Assembly (NCBI RefSeq): GCF_029909975.1
Contig: NZ_CP094516.1
Span: 2,294,001 to 2,358,000 of the forward strand
Length of the DNA stretch: 64,000 nt
Direction of reading: 5' to 3'
From: Bradyrhizobium sp. ISRA430
Lineage (GTDB): Bacteria > Pseudomonadota > Alphaproteobacteria > Rhizobiales > Xanthobacteraceae
Shown piece by piece: positions 54,948-64,000 of the stretch. The translations under genes were made by a program, and so were the position numbers. Within the stretch, counting starts at the first letter, position 1. Every line of letters begins with the position of its first letter. Below the pieces are notes generated by a model. The model was not told the DNA's origin, did no database searches, and saw only the letters and a list, made by a program, of their open reading frames with translations.

Positions 54948-57461
54948 ATGACCGCGCTTTCCGAGGATATGGCTGCCGCGCTGAAGCGCAGGATCGACGA
55001 GCTCGAGCAGCAACTCAACTCCGGCGCGGCCGAGAAAGCGCGGCTGGCCGACGAGAAGCGGCAAGCCCTCGAACGGCTGGCCGCAACGGCCGACGTCCTG
55101 AAAGTCATCGCAGCCTCCCCGTCCGATGCACGGCCGGTGTTCGAGGCGATCGCCACCAGCTCCAAGCGTCTGCTCGGCGGCTTCTCGGCCACCGTGCTTC
55201 AGTTCATCGGCGACGAGCTCCATCTGGTGGCCTACACGCCCACGAGCCCCGAAGCCGACCGGGGATTGAAGGCCTCGTTTCCGCGGCGGATCGCGGACTT
55301 TCCGACCTTTGAACTGGTGCGCGGCGGCAAGACGATCCAGTTTCCCGACAGCGAGGCCGACGACGTCCCGCAGCTCAACAGGGAGCTGGCGCGGCTGCGC
55401 GGCTTCCGCAGCGTCCTGTTCGCGCCGCTGATGAACCGGGGAACGCCGGTCGGCATGATCAGCGTCACGCGCGCCGCGCCCGGCGCCTTCGCCGCCGAGC
55501 ACGTGCAGTTGCTTCAGACGTTCGCCGACCAGGCCGTGATCGCGATCGAGAACGCGCGGCTCTTCAACGAGACGCGGGAGGCGCTGGAGCGCCAGACCGC
55601 GACCGCCGACATCCTGAAGGTGATGGCGGCCTCACCGGCCGACGTGCACCCGGTGTTCCAGGCCATCGCGTCCAACGCCAACCGGCTGATCGGCGGCTTT
55701 TCCACCGCTGTGCTTCGCTATATCGACGGCGCCGCACATCTGGCGGCCTTCACGCCGACCGACCCGGCCGGCGATCGCGTGCTGCAGGCATCGTTCCCGG
55801 TGCCATTCGCGCAATTCCCGCCATATCAGCTCGTGGCGAATGGCACGGCAGCGCAACTGCCCGACACCGAGGTCGAGCCAGCGGCGCGGGACATCGCGCG
55901 CGCCCGCGGCTTTCGCAGCATGCTGTTCGCTCCGCTGATGAGCGAGGGGCAGGCCATCGGCGTCATCATCGCGACGCGCAAGGCCACCGGCCCATTCAGC
56001 GAGCACCATGTCAGGTTGCTCCAGACCTTCGCCGACCAGGCGGCGATCGCAGTCAAGAATGTCGGCCTGTTCAACGCGACCAGGGAGGCGCTGGAACGGC
56101 AAACCGCAACCGCCGACATCCTCAAGGTGATTGCCGCCTCGCCGGCGGATGTCACGCCAGTGTTCCAGGCCATCTCCGACAGCGCCAAGGCGCTGATCGG
56201 GGGACATTCCTCCACCGTCACACGCGTCATCGACGGCATGCTGCATCTGGAGGCCTTCACCACCGACAATGAAGCCGGCAATGAGGATCTGCTCCGCTCA
56301 TTCCCGACACCGTTGTCGGCGTCCGGCATCCACAGCCGGGTGGCGACGAGCGGACAATTCGCGTTCCGCACCGATATGCAGACCGAACCCGACCTCACCG
56401 AGGCAATGAGGGCGCTTGCGCGAGCCAGAGGCTATCGCAGCATCCTGGTGGTCCCGATGCTGCGCGATGGCACTGCGATCGGCACCATCGGCGTCACGCG
56501 ACCGGAGGCCGGTCATTTCCCGGACAAAGCGATCAGCTTGCTCAAGACCTTCGCAGACCAAGCGGTGATCGCCATCGAGAACACGCGGCTGTTCAACGAG
56601 GTTCAGGCCCGCACCAGCGACTTAGCGAAGTCGCTCGACGATCTGCGCGCCGCGCAGGACCGCCTGATCCAGACTGAAAAACTCGCATCGCTAGGTCAGC
56701 TCACCGCCGGCATCGCACACGAGATCAAGAACCCGCTCAACTTCATCAACAATTTCGCCGCGCTCTCTGTCGAGCTCGCCGACGAGGTGAACGAGGTGCT
56801 CGCAGCCGTCACGACGCTCACGGGCGACGTCCGTGCCGATATCGACGAGCTGACCGCTCTCTTGAAGGACAACCTGCAAAAGGTGGTGCAGCACGGCAAG
56901 CGCGCCGATTCCATCGTCAAGAACATGCTGCTGCATTCGCGTGAGGGCGGCGGCGAGCACGGCCCGGCCGACATCAACGCGCTGGTCGAGGAGAGCCTGA
57001 ATCTCGCCTATCACGGCGCACGCGCTGAGAAGCCGCAGTTCGACGTCACGCTCAAGCGCGATCTCGATCCCGAGGCCGGGACGGCCGAGATATTTCCGCA
57101 GGAAATCACCCGCGTGCTGCTGAACCTGATCTCGAACGGCTTCTATGCGGTGCTCAAACGCGGCAGCCACGTCGGCGGAGATTTCGAGCCCACGCTGAGC
57201 GCCGCAACCCGCGACCGCGGCAGCCATGTCGAGATCCGCATCCGCGACAACGGCATGGGCATCCCGCCGGAGGTGAAGGAGAAGATGTTCAATCCCTTCT
57301 TCACGACGAAGCCGGCCGGCGAAGGCACCGGCCTCGGCCTCTCCATCAGCCACGACATCGTCGTCAAGCAGCACGGCGGCACGCTCGATATCGAGACCAA
57401 GCCCGGCGAGTTCACCGAGTTCAGAATCCTGCTGCCGCGCAAGAGCAATTTTCCGGACTGA
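54948..57461 (+). CDS. Soluble histidine kinase with three GAF domains
   Basis: 837 aa from the ATG at 54948 (a TTG at 54879 is in frame). Coiled coil at residues 10-45, then GAF domains at about 52-205, 224-371 and 394-548, each opening with an SP-D-PVF-AI motif and ending FADQAVIAIENARLF or a close variant. Linker helix, then HisKA with His591 in LGQLTAGIAHEIKNPLNFIN, and HATPase with NLISNGFYAV, DNGMGIP and GTGLGLSIS. No membrane segment and no receiver. The catalytic core DNA is almost identical to that of the next gene. Confidence 0.9.
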   Translation: MTALSEDMAAALKRRIDELEQQLNSGAAEKARLADEKRQALERLAATADVLKVIAASPSDARPVFEAIATSSKRLLGGFSATVLQFIGDELHLVAYTPTSPEADRGLKASFPRRIADFPTFELVRGGKTIQFPDSEADDVPQLNRELARLRGFRSVLFAPLMNRGTPVGMISVTRAAPGAFAAEHVQLLQTFADQAVIAIENARLFNETREALERQTATADILKVMAASPADVHPVFQAIASNANRLIGGFSTAVLRYIDGAAHLAAFTPTDPAGDRVLQASFPVPFAQFPPYQLVANGTAAQLPDTEVEPAARDIARARGFRSMLFAPLMSEGQAIGVIIATRKATGPFSEHHVRLLQTFADQAAIAVKNVGLFNATREALERQTATADILKVIAASPADVTPVFQAISDSAKALIGGHSSTVTRVIDGMLHLEAFTTDNEAGNEDLLRSFPTPLSASGIHSRVATSGQFAFRTDMQTEPDLTEAMRALARARGYRSILVVPMLRDGTAIGTIGVTRPEAGHFPDKAISLLKTFADQAVIAIENTRLFNEVQARTSDLAKSLDDLRAAQDRLIQTEKLASLGQLTAGIAHEIKNPLNFINNFAALSVELADEVNEVLAAVTTLTGDVRADIDELTALLKDNLQKVVQHGKRADSIVKNMLLHSREGGGEHGPADINALVEESLNLAYHGARAEKPQFDVTLKRDLDPEAGTAEIFPQEITRVLLNLISNGFYAVLKRGSHVGGDFEPTLSAATRDRGSHVEIRIRDNGMGIPPEVKEKMFNPFFTTKPAGEGTGLGLSISHDIVVKQHGGTLDIETKPGEFTEFRILLPRKSNFPD
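56862..57456 (+). repeat. Direct repeat, kinase core copy 1
   Basis: About 595 bases that align without gaps, at a constant offset of 3771, to 60633-61227; only scattered differences are seen. Covers the end of the dimerisation domain and the whole ATPase domain. Confidence 0.9.
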
Positions 57462-57617
57462 GGCAAGGATTCGCCCTGACAGCGAGATACCGCTCCGCCG
57501 ATATCTCCGGCGCCAAAATCGCCAAAAGCACCCTAGCCCCTTCGCGCCCGGGATGGAATAATCGACCTCAGAACAGGCCGTTAAGGATTGGGCCGAGCCG
57601 CCGAATTGTCCGGTGAC

Positions 57618-60600
57618 ATGGATTTCCCAAGAATGACTGCGCTTCCCCAGGACGTTGAAGCCGATCTCAGGCGCAGAATTCTGGAGCTTGAGCGGCGGCT
57701 GGAAACGAGCACCGCGGAGCGCGGCGCGGCGGTCGAGCGGCAGACCGCGACATCAGACATCTTGAAGGTGATCGCCAGCTCTCCCTCCGATGTGCAGCCG
57801 GTGTTTGATGCAATCGTCACCAGCGCCAAGCGGCTGCTTGGAAGCTTTTCGAGCACCGTCTTCAGCGTCATTGACGGCATGGCCCACCTGAAGGCGTACA
57901 CACCGACGACCCCCGAGGCAGATGAAATCCTGAAGTCGACCTTCCCGCGGGCAGTTGCCGATTTCGTGCCGTTTCAGATGACGCAGGCCGGAGAGGTTAT
58001 GCAAATCCCCGATACGGACGCCGAAGCGAACGCGATCGGGGACATTGCGCGGGCACGCGGCTACCGAAGCATGCTTTTCGTACCGCTGATGAACAAGGGC
58101 GTGCCGATCGGGCAGATCAGCGTCACCCGCGTTCAGCCCGGCAGGTTCGCCGACCATGACATCCAGTTGTTGCAGACCTTCGCCGACCAGGCCGTGATTG
58201 CGATCGAGAACGTGCGCCTGTTCGACGAGGTGCAGCAGCGCACCAACGATTTAGGCGAATCTCTGCGGCAGCAGACGGCGATCGGGGACGTGCTGAAAAC
58301 CATCAGCCGCTCGACATTCGAGCTGCAGCCGGTGCTCGATACGCTAGTGGCGACCGCAGCGCGGCTGTGCGAGGCCGAGATGGCGTTCATCATGCGGCGC
58401 GAGGGCGATGTGTACCGCGCCGGCGCAGCGGTCGGCTACACCACGGCATATATCGAGTTCCTCAAGAACCATCCGATCACGGCCGATCGAGGCACCATCA
58501 CTGGACGCGCCGTGCTCGACCGGCGCACCGTGCAGATCCTCGACGTCGCAACTGATCCCGAATATACCTTGAACGAGTCGGTCACCCTCGCCAGCCAGCA
58601 CACCGCACTTTGCGTGCCGCTGCTCCGCGAGAACGAGCCGATCGGAACCATCGTGCTGGCACGCCAGCGTGTCGAGCCGTTCACGCAAAAGCAGGTCGAT
58701 CTTGTCACGACGTTTGCCGACCAGGCCGTGATTGCGATCGAAAATGTGCGCCTGTTCGATCAGCTTCGGCAGCGCACCGATGATCTCACCGAAGCCCTCA
58801 CCTACCAGACCGGCAGCGCCGACATCCTGAACGTTATCGCTTCCTCGCCAACCGATGTCGGGCCGGTCCTGAAGGCGATCGTCGAAAGCGCATGCGAGCT
58901 TTGCGAAGCTTATGACGCCGTTGCGATCCTGACGGACGGAAACGACCTGTCGGTCAGTGCGCATCACGGACCGATTCCGATGGGTCAGCAACAATGGACA
59001 AACGATCGCACCTCGGTTTCCGGGCGCGCTATTGCGGATCATTTGCCCATACATTTGCACGATGTTCTATCCGATGAAGGCGCGTCATTCCCGACCGCGC
59101 AGGAGATGTCGAGCCGTGACGGCTGCCGCACCATGCTGGCTATGCCGCTTTTGCGCGAGAAGGAAAGCATTGGCGCGATCGTTCTCCGCCGCAGGGAGGT
59201 GCATCCCTTCACCGACAAGCAGATCGCATTGCTCAAGACCTTCGCCGACCAGGCCGTGATTGCGATCGGCAATGTCCGCCTGTTCGAGGAAGTGCAGGCG
59301 CGGACGCGCGAGCTTACCGAAGCACTGGAGCAGCAGACCGCGACATCGGAGGTGCTGAGCGTCATCAGCCGATCGGCCGGCGATCTCGCGCCGGTGTTCG
59401 AGGCGATGCTGAGCAAGGCAATGCAGCTCTGCGGCGCCAGTTTCGGCGTGCTCAACACCTACGATGGAGCGCACTTCCACACAGCGGCCACTTACGGCCT
59501 GCCGTCCGCTTACGATGAGTTCCGGCGCCAGATGCCACTCAATTATGGTCCGGCCACCGCGCCTGCGCGCCTTTTGAAGGGGGAAGCGTTCGTCGAAATC
59601 GCCGACCTGCTCGAGTCAGAGGCCTATCGCAGCGGAGAGCCGAACCGGCGGGCGCTGGTCGATCTCGGCGGCGCGCGCTGCGTGCTCGCGGTGCCGCTGT
59701 TGAAGGACGAGCGAGTGGTCGGCAACGTTATGATCTTCCGACAGGAAAACCGGCGTTTTTCCGAGAAGCAGATCGCGCTCCTGCAGCAATTTGCTGCCCA
59801 GGCGGTCATCGCCATAGAGAACACGCGGCTGCTCAGCGAATTGCGCCAGCGCACCGAGGATTTGACCGAGGCGCTGCAGCAGCAAACCGCGACCGCAGAC
59901 GTGCTCAAGGTGATCAGCCGCTCGGCCTTCGACCTGCAGTCCGTGCTCGATACGCTGGTCGAATCGGCGGCACGGCTATGCGAAGCGGATATGGCGGCAA
60001 TTACCCGCAAGACCGGCAATGTCTATTTCCGGGCGGGTTCCTACGGCTTCCCGGCCGAATTCGCCGAATATGCAAGGGATCTCCCGGTCCGGCCGGACAA
60101 GCGCACCATCACGGGCCGGACCTTGCTCGGTGACAAGGTGGTCCATGTCACCGACGTGCTCGAAGATCCTGACTACTTCTTTGAAGGCCAGGAACTGAGC
60201 GGCAATCCGCGTAGCTTTCTTGGTGTACCGTTGCTGCGCGAAGGCAGCCCGGTCGGCGCCATTGTCCTCGCGCGTCGAGCAGTCCGGCCGTTCAGCGAAA
60301 AGCAGATCGAACTCGTTACAAGCTTCGCCGACCAAGCCGTCATCGCGATCGAGAATGTACGCCTCTTCGACGAAGTGCAGGCGCGCACCAAAGAACTTGC
60401 CGCCTCGCTCGATGACCTCCGCACCGCGCAGGACCGCCTGATCCAGACGGAAAAGCTCGCTTCCCTCGGCCAGCTCACCGCCGGCATCGCACACGAGATC
60501 AAGAACCCGCTCAACTTCGTCAATAATTTTGCCGAGCTGTCATCGGAATTAACGGACGAGCTCAACGATGTTCTGAAGTCGGCCAGTCTCACCGGCAAGC

Positions 60601-61244
60601 TCCGCGACGAAGTCGATGATTTGACGGCCATTTTGAAGGATAACCTGCAGAAGGTGGTGCAGCACGGCAAGCGCGCCGATTCCATCGTCAAGAACATGCT
60701 GCTGCATTCGCGTGAGGGCAGCGGCGAGCACGGACTGGCCGACGTCAACACGCTGGTCGAGGAGAGCCTGAATCTCGCCTATCACGGCGCACGCGCTGAG
60801 AAGCCGCAGTTCGACGTCACGCTCAAGCGCGATCTCGATCCCGAGGCCGGGACGGCCGAGATATTTCCGCAGGAAATCACCCGCGTGCTGCTGAACCTGA
60901 TCTCGAACGGCTTCTATGCGGTGCTCAAGCGCGGCAGCCAGGCCGGCGGAGATTTCGAGCCCACGCTGAGCGCCGCAACCCGCGACCGCGGCAGCCATGT
61001 CGAGATCCGCATCCGCGACAACGGCACGGGCATCCCGGCGGAGGTGAAGGAGAAGATGTTCAATCCGTTCTTCACGACGAAGCCGGCTGGCGAAGGCACC
61101 GGTCTCGGCCTCTCCATCAGCCACGACATCGTCGTCAAGCAGCACGGCGGCACGCTCGATGTCGAGACCAAGCCCGGCGAGTTCACCGAGTTCAGAATCC
61201 TGTTGCCGCGCAAGAGCAATTTTTCGGACGAGAACAGAGGATAG
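57618..61244 (+). CDS. Soluble histidine kinase with five GAF domains
   Basis: 1208 aa from the ATG at 57618 (ATG at 57633 aligns with the start of the paralog; TTG at 57588 is also in frame). GAF domains lie at about residues 52-195, 228-375, 406-548, 582-733 and 764-910, alternating between two sequence subtypes (SPSDV/PTDV types and SAFDL/STFEL types). A coiled coil precedes HisKA His959 in LGQLTAGIAHEIKNPLNFVN. HATPase: NLISNGFYAV, DNGTGIP, GTGLGLSIS. No membrane helix, no receiver domain. It is probably a cytosolic multi-input sensor related by duplication to the previous gene. Confidence 0.9.
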   Translation: MDFPRMTALPQDVEADLRRRILELERRLETSTAERGAAVERQTATSDILKVIASSPSDVQPVFDAIVTSAKRLLGSFSSTVFSVIDGMAHLKAYTPTTPEADEILKSTFPRAVADFVPFQMTQAGEVMQIPDTDAEANAIGDIARARGYRSMLFVPLMNKGVPIGQISVTRVQPGRFADHDIQLLQTFADQAVIAIENVRLFDEVQQRTNDLGESLRQQTAIGDVLKTISRSTFELQPVLDTLVATAARLCEAEMAFIMRREGDVYRAGAAVGYTTAYIEFLKNHPITADRGTITGRAVLDRRTVQILDVATDPEYTLNESVTLASQHTALCVPLLRENEPIGTIVLARQRVEPFTQKQVDLVTTFADQAVIAIENVRLFDQLRQRTDDLTEALTYQTGSADILNVIASSPTDVGPVLKAIVESACELCEAYDAVAILTDGNDLSVSAHHGPIPMGQQQWTNDRTSVSGRAIADHLPIHLHDVLSDEGASFPTAQEMSSRDGCRTMLAMPLLREKESIGAIVLRRREVHPFTDKQIALLKTFADQAVIAIGNVRLFEEVQARTRELTEALEQQTATSEVLSVISRSAGDLAPVFEAMLSKAMQLCGASFGVLNTYDGAHFHTAATYGLPSAYDEFRRQMPLNYGPATAPARLLKGEAFVEIADLLESEAYRSGEPNRRALVDLGGARCVLAVPLLKDERVVGNVMIFRQENRRFSEKQIALLQQFAAQAVIAIENTRLLSELRQRTEDLTEALQQQTATADVLKVISRSAFDLQSVLDTLVESAARLCEADMAAITRKTGNVYFRAGSYGFPAEFAEYARDLPVRPDKRTITGRTLLGDKVVHVTDVLEDPDYFFEGQELSGNPRSFLGVPLLREGSPVGAIVLARRAVRPFSEKQIELVTSFADQAVIAIENVRLFDEVQARTKELAASLDDLRTAQDRLIQTEKLASLGQLTAGIAHEIKNPLNFVNNFAELSSELTDELNDVLKSASLTGKLRDEVDDLTAILKDNLQKVVQHGKRADSIVKNMLLHSREGSGEHGLADVNTLVEESLNLAYHGARAEKPQFDVTLKRDLDPEAGTAEIFPQEITRVLLNLISNGFYAVLKRGSQAGGDFEPTLSAATRDRGSHVEIRIRDNGTGIPAEVKEKMFNPFFTTKPAGEGTGLGLSISHDIVVKQHGGTLDVETKPGEFTEFRILLPRKSNFSDENRG
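60633..61227 (+). repeat. Direct repeat, kinase core copy 2
   Basis: Partner of 56862-57456. The near-identity at synonymous positions contrasts with the strongly diverged GAF regions of the two genes. Confidence 0.9.
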
Positions 61245-61285
61245 CCGTATCGTAGGTTCTACGGGATTAGGAAAATCGTCGCTCG

Positions 61286-63004
61286 ATGGGTGCTTTCAAG
61301 AATCTGGCGTGGCTCATTCGGTGGCAATTGCTCTCGCTGTCCGGCGTCGGCCTCATGCTGGGCGCCCTTTTCTTCGCGGCCGCGCTGACGCCGACGCTGA
61401 TTCCGCGAAGCTATCTCACCCAAGGCGTCCTCGCCGGCGCCTGCTTTGCGATCGGCTACCTCGCCGGCACACTCTGGCGTTGGATGTGGCACTATCTCGA
61501 GTTGCCCGAACCTTCGGCGCGCGCAAGGTCGATCGCCAATGCACTGGTCGCGGCCGGCTGCCTGCTCGTCGTCATCATCTATCTGTGGCGGGCCGCGGAA
61601 TGGCAGAACTCGATCCGCGCAGTCATGAAGATGGCGCCGGTCGATACCGCACATCCGCTCAAGGTCTGCCTCATCGCGCTGCTCACATTCGTCGCGCTTC
61701 TGGCGCTGGGGCGGCTGTTCGCGCTTGTCGCCCGCGTCCTCGCCGCGCGCACAACGCGCGTCATTCCGCAAAGAATCGCTAACGTCATCGGCGTGCTCGT
61801 TGCCGGCCTCTTGTTCTGGTCGATCGCCAACAATCTCCTGATCCGCACGGCGTTTCGCGCGCTCGATTCGTCCTTCCGCGAATTCGACGCACTTCTCGAG
61901 CCCGAGCGGCCGCAACCGACGGCGCCTGGGAAGACGGGAAGCGCTGCGTCGCTGGTGAAGTGGAAGCAGCTCGGACGTGCGGGGCGCGAGTTCGTTGCCT
62001 CAGGTCCGACCGCAGCGGAGATCAGCGCCCTCACGGGGAAACCCGCGAAGGACCCCGTACGTGTTTATGTCGGTCTCGGCGGCGGTAACACGGCTAAGGC
62101 GCGCGCCAGGCTTGCGCTCGACGAGCTCAAACGCCAGCACGGATTTGAACGCGCGGTCCTGATCGTCATCACGCCAACCGGCACCGGCTGGATCGACCCC
62201 GCCGCGATGAATTCGGTCGAATATCTCCACCATGGCGACGTTGCAAGCGTTGCGGTGCAGTACTCCTATCTCAACAGCCCGCTGTCTCTGCTATTCCAGC
62301 CCGAATACGGCGCGGAAGCCGCGCGCGCCCTATTCTCCGAAATCTACGGCTACTGGACGACGCTGCCGAGGGACAAGCGGCCAAAACTTTACCTGCATGG
62401 GCTCAGCCTCGGCGCCATGAACTCGGAAAAATCCGCGGAGCTGTTCGAAACGATAGGCGATCCGATAGCCGGCGCGCTGTGGAGCGGGCCGCCGTTCGAG
62501 AGCCGCATCTGGCGCTCGGTTACAGCGAACCGCAATCAGGGCTCGCCGGCCTGGCTGCCGGAGTTTCGTGATGGCCGCTTCGTGCGCTTCATGAATCAGA
62601 ACGGGCCGACGGTCCCGGCGGATGCGCCCTGGGGCGCGCTGCGCGTCGTCTATCTGCAATATGCCAGTGACCCGATCGTGTTGTTCGCCTACCGCGACGC
62701 CTACCAGGTCCCGGCCTGGATGGCAGCGCCGCGCGGGCCCGACGTGTCACCGGAGCTGCGCTGGTATCCCGTCGTCACGATGCTGCAACTCGCGCTCGAC
62801 ATGGCGGTCGCAACCAACACGCCGATGGGCTTTGGCCATGTCTACGCGCCCGAGCATTACGTCGATGCCTGGGTCGCGGTGACCGACGTCCAGGACTGGT
62901 CTGCCGACGCGCTGGCGCGGCTCAAAGATCACCTTGCCGCGGAGGCGCGGAAGGCAAACGAAGGCAGCGCGAACGACAACCCCTATGCCGGCCGCGGGGG
63001 ATAG
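61286..63004 (+). CDS. Membrane-anchored alpha/beta hydrolase (Abhydrolase_9 type)
   Basis: 572 aa. The N-terminal 200 residues carry about five membrane helices (GVGLMLGALFFAAALTPTLIP, GVLAGACFAIGYLAGTLW, and others). The C-terminal domain is a serine hydrolase with nucleophile elbow KLYLHGLSLGAMNSEKS and a probable acid/His pair near the C-terminus (YASDPIVLF, GFGHVYAPEHYVDAW). VYVGLGGGNTAKARARLALDEL is distinctive. It matches the two-part Abhydrolase_9 architecture (membrane domain plus hydrolase). The substrate is unknown, likely membrane-associated. Starts 42 bases after the kinase gene. Confidence 0.85.
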   Translation: MGAFKNLAWLIRWQLLSLSGVGLMLGALFFAAALTPTLIPRSYLTQGVLAGACFAIGYLAGTLWRWMWHYLELPEPSARARSIANALVAAGCLLVVIIYLWRAAEWQNSIRAVMKMAPVDTAHPLKVCLIALLTFVALLALGRLFALVARVLAARTTRVIPQRIANVIGVLVAGLLFWSIANNLLIRTAFRALDSSFREFDALLEPERPQPTAPGKTGSAASLVKWKQLGRAGREFVASGPTAAEISALTGKPAKDPVRVYVGLGGGNTAKARARLALDELKRQHGFERAVLIVITPTGTGWIDPAAMNSVEYLHHGDVASVAVQYSYLNSPLSLLFQPEYGAEAARALFSEIYGYWTTLPRDKRPKLYLHGLSLGAMNSEKSAELFETIGDPIAGALWSGPPFESRIWRSVTANRNQGSPAWLPEFRDGRFVRFMNQNGPTVPADAPWGALRVVYLQYASDPIVLFAYRDAYQVPAWMAAPRGPDVSPELRWYPVVTMLQLALDMAVATNTPMGFGHVYAPEHYVDAWVAVTDVQDWSADALARLKDHLAAEARKANEGSANDNPYAGRGG

Positions 63005-63208
63005 GACCGGTTGGTGACAAGCGGATTGCGTTCGATCCGTTTAAGGAGCTGCGGATGGGTCATATCTATTGACCGGCTTTCGTCGAGATATCGCAGGCCA
63101 TATCGCCGCACTATGTTAGCCAAAAAGAACAATCCAGGGGAGCGAGGCTGATCTCTCATAGGAATCGGCCTGATCTAACCGGAAAACCAAACGGAGGAGG
63201 ATTCGCAG

Positions 63209-64000
63209 ATGAACACGCCCAGTCGTGTCACGCGACGCCGGCTCCTGAAGGACACGGGGCTCGCCCTTCTCGCAGCCGGTTCAGCACCGGTACTTTCGAC
63301 ACCATTCATCTCCCGCGCCATGGCCGACACAAAAACGCTGTCCATCGTGCAGTGGAGTCACTTCGTGCCGGCCTATGATAAATGGTTCGACAATTTCGCC
63401 AGGGATTGGGGAACCCAGAACCACATCGAAGTCACAGTCGACCATATCCCCGTTGCAGACGTTGCCGCACGCGCTGCCGCCGAGGCATCGGCCGGATCCG
63501 GCCACGATCTGTTCGGGTGGAACGGAGCCGGCGGCGCGCACCTCTACCGCAAGTTCCTCGTCGATGTGACGGACCTCGTCGAGTCGGTGGAGAAGAAATA
63601 CGGCAAGATCACCGTCATCGGACGGCAGATCGGCTACAACCAGGACGACAAGACGTGGTCCGCATTCCCCGACTACTACATCAATTTCCCGGTGATGTAC
63701 CGCAAGAGCCTGTGGGACGGGATCGGGGTGGTGCCCGACACGTGGGACAATGTGCGGATCGGCGGCGCGAAGCTGAAACAGAAGGGCAACCCGGTCGGGA
63801 TTTCGCTCGGCCACAGCAACGACCCCAATACGACCTGGCGCGGCCTGCTCTGGAGCTATGGCGGCGCATTCCAGGACGAGAGCGGAAAGCATGTGGTGCT
63901 CGACAGCAAGGAGACGGTCGAGGCGGTCAAATTCGTCGCGGCCCTCTACAAGGAAGCGATGACGGCGGAAGTGCTCTCATGGAGTGACGCCAGCAACAAT
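63209..64000 (+). CDS. ABC transporter solute-binding protein, Tat-exported, 5' part (gene continues beyond window)
   Basis: 264 codons are visible, reading open to the last base. ATG after ACGGAGGAGGATTCGC. Tat signal peptide with twin arginine in VTRRRLLKDTGLALLAAG and probable cleavage after SRAMA. The mature part starts DTKTLSIVQWSHFVPAYDKWFDNFARDW, typical of the extracellular sugar/polyamine-type solute-binding fold (SBP_bac_1). GHDLFGWNGAGGAHLYRKFL and YYINFPVMYRKSLWDG are family-like segments. The transporter genes probably follow downstream, outside the window. Confidence 0.88.
   Translation, partial: MNTPSRVTRRRLLKDTGLALLAAGSAPVLSTPFISRAMADTKTLSIVQWSHFVPAYDKWFDNFARDWGTQNHIEVTVDHIPVADVAARAAAEASAGSGHDLFGWNGAGGAHLYRKFLVDVTDLVESVEKKYGKITVIGRQIGYNQDDKTWSAFPDYYINFPVMYRKSLWDGIGVVPDTWDNVRIGGAKLKQKGNPVGISLGHSNDPNTTWRGLLWSYGGAFQDESGKHVVLDSKETVEAVKFVAALYKEAMTAEVLSWSDASNN

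Overview
The window is high-GC, gene-dense DNA from an alphaproteobacterium, most likely Bradyrhizobium or a close relative. This rests on the cycHJKL cytochrome c maturation order, the two-component pairs flanking it, FdsGBACD-type formate dehydrogenase, the oxalyl-CoA pathway and several families of palindromic intergenic elements I remember from Bradyrhizobium genomes. The organism call is inference; no rRNA or tRNA gene was seen.

Layout. 1-9.8 kb is an oxalate block: the 3' part of oxc, frc, two unrelated small-protein genes, a short Hsp70, a 45-aa peptide gene, two tandem oxalate/formate-type MFS transporters and a two-CBS protein. The last four share a TGGTATACCA-like operator. 9.9-17.2 kb holds metabolic and secreted-protein genes: a ketopantoate-reductase-like enzyme with a FAH-family partner, a 66-aa secreted peptide with tandem PIGK repeats, a papain-like secreted protein, nitronate monooxygenase, a quinone-oxidoreductase-like enzyme and a long CDF transporter. 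17.4-19.7 kb is a PleC-like PAS kinase. 19.7-26.8 kb is a LysR gene divergent from fdsG-fdsB-fdsA-fdhD-fdsD, which can oxidise the formate released by Oxc/Frc. 26.8-29.1 kb is an apparent insertion (Crp/Fnr regulator plus an orphan substrate-binding protein) bounded by a 48-bp duplication of the overlapping fdsD and glnE 3' ends.

29.1-46.4 kb is read on the minus strand. In transcription order it holds a 51-aa membrane peptide, a FeuP/FeuQ-like two-component pair, a conserved 466-aa protein, an 89-aa protein, cycH-J-K-L, a chemotaxis receptor, degP, a second response regulator and kinase, and glnE. 46.6-47.9 kb has Ku and a small conserved protein. 48-53 kb is more AT-rich and accessory in character: Flp pilin, a zinc-metallopeptidase-like protein, several very small membrane proteins, a NYN-domain protein, DoxX and an RTX-like repeat protein. 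53.2-61.2 kb has a thiamine-diphosphate enzyme followed by two large multi-GAF histidine kinases whose catalytic cores are almost identical in DNA. The window closes with a membrane alpha/beta hydrolase and the 5' part of a Tat-exported ABC solute-binding protein.

The observations most worth following are the shared operator in the oxalate block, the 48-bp duplication with its inserted segment, the homogenised kinase pair, the tandem-repeat secreted proteins and the metallopeptidase-like protein at 48.7 kb.
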